Part shown: one piece after another, positions 5,961 to 7,253 of the stretch
How positions within the stretch are numbered: the stretch's first letter is position 1
How the letters are laid out: the number at the start of each line of letters is the position of its first letter
Origin: an uncultured Cellvibrionales bacterium
GTDB taxonomy: Bacteria; Pseudomonadota; Gammaproteobacteria; Pseudomonadales; UBA7434
Reading direction: 5' to 3'
NCBI GenBank assembly: GCA_937897785.1
Contig: CALCNB010000288.1
Coordinates: forward strand, 1 to 7,253
DNA: 7,253 nt
Program-made: the position numbers and the translations under genes
Notes under the pieces: generated by a model
The model's database searches: none
Told to the model about the DNA's origin: nothing
Seen by the model: the letters and a program-made list of their open reading frames with translations, nothing else

Positions 5961-6917
5961 TCAGAGCAAGGCAATAATTTTATTGGCCGCGTTGAAGGGT
6001 GTCATTCGACCTGCCATCACCTCTTGCTCTAACTCAGGCCATAGCTGTTGAGCCTCTGCATGACTCATGAGTAAACGAGATAGTGACTGCTGTACCAGAG
6101 TCTCTAGCCAATTACGATTTTGACGGGCACGCTTAATAGCAAATCTGTCTTGCTTTTTTGACCGCAACTCATAATCAAGCATCATGCCCCAAACACTGTC
6201 GACATGGGTGTTTTCAAGTGATGAAATGGTCTTAACTTGTGGTGTCCAGAAACTGGTTTGACGCAATAAATGAAAGGCATTTTCGTAGTGGCGCTTAGTC
6301 ATTTCGGCGAGATTAACACTGTCACCGTCGGCTTTATTGATGAGTAATGCATCGGCCAACTCTAAGATGCCTTTTTTGATGCCTTGCAACTCATCGCCAG
6401 CATTAGGCAGCATCAGCACGGTAAAGAAGTCGACCATACCAGCAACCTCGTATTCAGATTGGCCAACACCAACGGTTTCAACTAACACCACATCATAACC
6501 AGCAGCCTCTACCAATAGAATACTTTCTCGCGTTTTATTGGCGACTCCACCCAAAGAACCCGAGGTTGGCGAGGGCCGAATAAACGCGCGCTCATCACGC
6601 GCCAAATACTCCATGCGTGTTTTGTCACCTAAAATACTACCACCCGCCAAGGGCGAACTAGGATCAACGGCTAATACCGCGACTTTCTTGCCTTGCGAGA
6701 TTAGATACAAGCCGAAAGCTTCAATAAAGGTAGACTTACCCACGCCAGGCACGCCGCTGATGCCAATACGCAAACTGTTGCCAGTATGCGGTAGCACTTG
6801 ATCAAGCAAGGCTTGCGCCTGCTCAATATGCTCAGGCAAGTGGCTTTCAACCAAGGTGATAGCCTTGGCTAAGGCACGACGGTTACCGTCGAGAATGGCT
6901 TGGACAGAAATCGTCAT
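5961..6917 (-). CDS. meaB: MeaB/ArgK GTPase, chaperone of methylmalonyl-CoA mutase
   Basis: A 318-residue G3E-family P-loop GTPase, close to E. coli ArgK/YgfD (331). Family members bind methylmalonyl-CoA mutase, gate loading of adenosylcobalamin and protect the mutase from inactivation, using GTP hydrolysis. Motifs in order: Walker A GVPGVGKST at 55-63, DPSSP at 85-89, the switch I region GGSILGDKTRM at 92-102, switch II ETVGVGQSE at 147-155, and the guanine-specificity motif NKAD at 194-197. The C-terminal region after about 240 is helical and matches the dimerisation arm expected in this family. The gene begins 24 bp after the mutase stop codon, on the same strand, so the two are surely co-transcribed. 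The ATG at 6917 has AGGT 8 nt upstream. The old name ArgK (an arginine transport kinase) is not supported by this context. All key motifs are intact. Confidence 0.97.
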   Translation of the reverse strand: MTISVQAILDGNRRALAKAITLVESHLPEHIEQAQALLDQVLPHTGNSLRIGISGVPGVGKSTFIEAFGLYLISQGKKVAVLAVDPSSPLAGGSILGDKTRMEYLARDERAFIRPSPTSGSLGGVANKTRESILLVEAAGYDVVLVETVGVGQSEYEVAGMVDFFTVLMLPNAGDELQGIKKGILELADALLINKADGDSVNLAEMTKRHYENAFHLLRQTSFWTPQVKTISSLENTHVDSVWGMMLDYELRSKKQDRFAIKRARQNRNWLETLVQQSLSRLLMSHAEAQQLWPELEQEVMAGRMTPFNAANKIIALL

Positions 6918-6925
6918 AGTGACAG

Positions 6926-6929
6926 ACCT
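6926..6929 (-). promoter_or_regulatory. meaB: Ribosome binding site of meaB
   Basis: AGGT on the minus strand, 8 nt before the ATG at 6917, lies inside the 24-bp gap after the mutase gene. It indicates independent translation initiation within one transcript. Confidence 0.5.
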
Positions 6930-6941
6930 AACGACGAACGG

Positions 6942-7253
6942 CTAATCAAAAGCACTGTCTATAGCAGTGAGGACATCTCTAGCGGCTAATGGAATCTTCG
7001 TGCCTGGACCGAAAATACCTTTAACACCCGCCGCTTCTAAGAAAGCGTAATCTTGCTTGGGAATAACACCGCCAGCAATTACGATGACATCGTCAGCGCC
7101 TTCAGATTTAAGCGCCTCAATCAAGGCAGGCACTAAGGTTTTATGACCCGCAGCCTGAGAGGATACACCGACAACATGTACATCATTTTCAACCGCCTGC
7201 TTGGCGACTTCTTCAGGGGTAGAAAACATCGGCGATAAATCAATATCAAATCC
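6942..7253 (-). CDS. scpA: Methylmalonyl-CoA mutase, C-terminal B12-binding domain, 5' part missing
   Basis: Only the last 103 codons and the TAG stop are in the window; the rest lies beyond the right edge. The enzyme rearranges (R)-methylmalonyl-CoA and succinyl-CoA with adenosylcobalamin. The visible part begins GFDIDLSPMFSTPEE, just after the place where the cobalt-ligating DxHxxG motif should be, so that motif cannot be checked. The rest of the cobalamin-binding fold is clear: VHVVGVSSQAAGHKTLVPAL, then IAGGVIPKQDY with the Gly-Gly turn, then GIFGPGTKIPLAARDVL near the end. The position that is Leu in SSLAAGH of several characterised mutases is Gln here. Whether this is the single-chain homodimeric form (ScpA) or the large subunit of a two-chain enzyme (MutB) cannot be told from this part. 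It is followed by meaB. Confidence 0.95.
   Translation of the reverse strand, partial: GFDIDLSPMFSTPEEVAKQAVENDVHVVGVSSQAAGHKTLVPALIEALKSEGADDVIVIAGGVIPKQDYAFLEAAGVKGIFGPGTKIPLAARDVLTAIDSAFD

Noticed and set aside
4132..6917. Functional link between meaB and the response regulator
   Set aside because: They share a strand but are separated by 176 bp with candidate regulatory sequence, and nothing in either protein suggests a joint role.

Overview
The window is an ordinary stretch of chromosome that looks gammaproteobacterial. It has moderate GC, Shine-Dalgarno starts, a long-form GAPDH with an extra N-terminal domain, a Crc-like exonuclease III, an AsmA-like envelope protein and a receiver-TPR protein of a type seen in marine gammaproteobacteria. 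I see no tRNA, rRNA, CRISPR array, insertion sequence, integrase, phage gene or toxin-antitoxin pair. The lineage assignment is inference from protein resemblance only.

Layout from left to right. (1) On the minus strand, the first 381 codons of a long GAPDH, cut by the left edge; its leader (1144-1303) carries a perfect TATAAT and a 7-bp dyad. (2) On the minus strand, a catalytically complete exonuclease III, xthA (1304-2071). (3) A 240-bp divergent intergenic region. (4) On the plus strand, murI (glutamate racemase), probably starting at a TTG at 2312. (5) Convergent to murI, a single-pass membrane-anchored AsmA-like protein (3206-3967). (6) On the minus strand, a 550-residue response regulator with a receiver domain followed by TPR-like repeats (4132-5784). 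(7) On the minus strand, the MeaB/ArgK GTPase (5961-6917), 24 bp downstream of (8) the C-terminal end of methylmalonyl-CoA mutase (6942 to the right edge).

The only clear functional unit is the mutase-MeaB pair. The mutase interconverts methylmalonyl-CoA and succinyl-CoA using adenosylcobalamin, and MeaB is its GTPase chaperone, so the organism probably metabolises propionate or methylmalonyl-CoA with B12. The other genes (central carbon metabolism, DNA repair, peptidoglycan precursor supply, envelope, signalling) look like separate housekeeping units with their own leaders.

I looked for a new system and found no convincing one. The items most worth a second look are the receiver-TPR protein, whose acidic pocket appears altered, the long GAPDH, whose cofactor site lacks the usual aspartate, and several short dyads next to gene starts.
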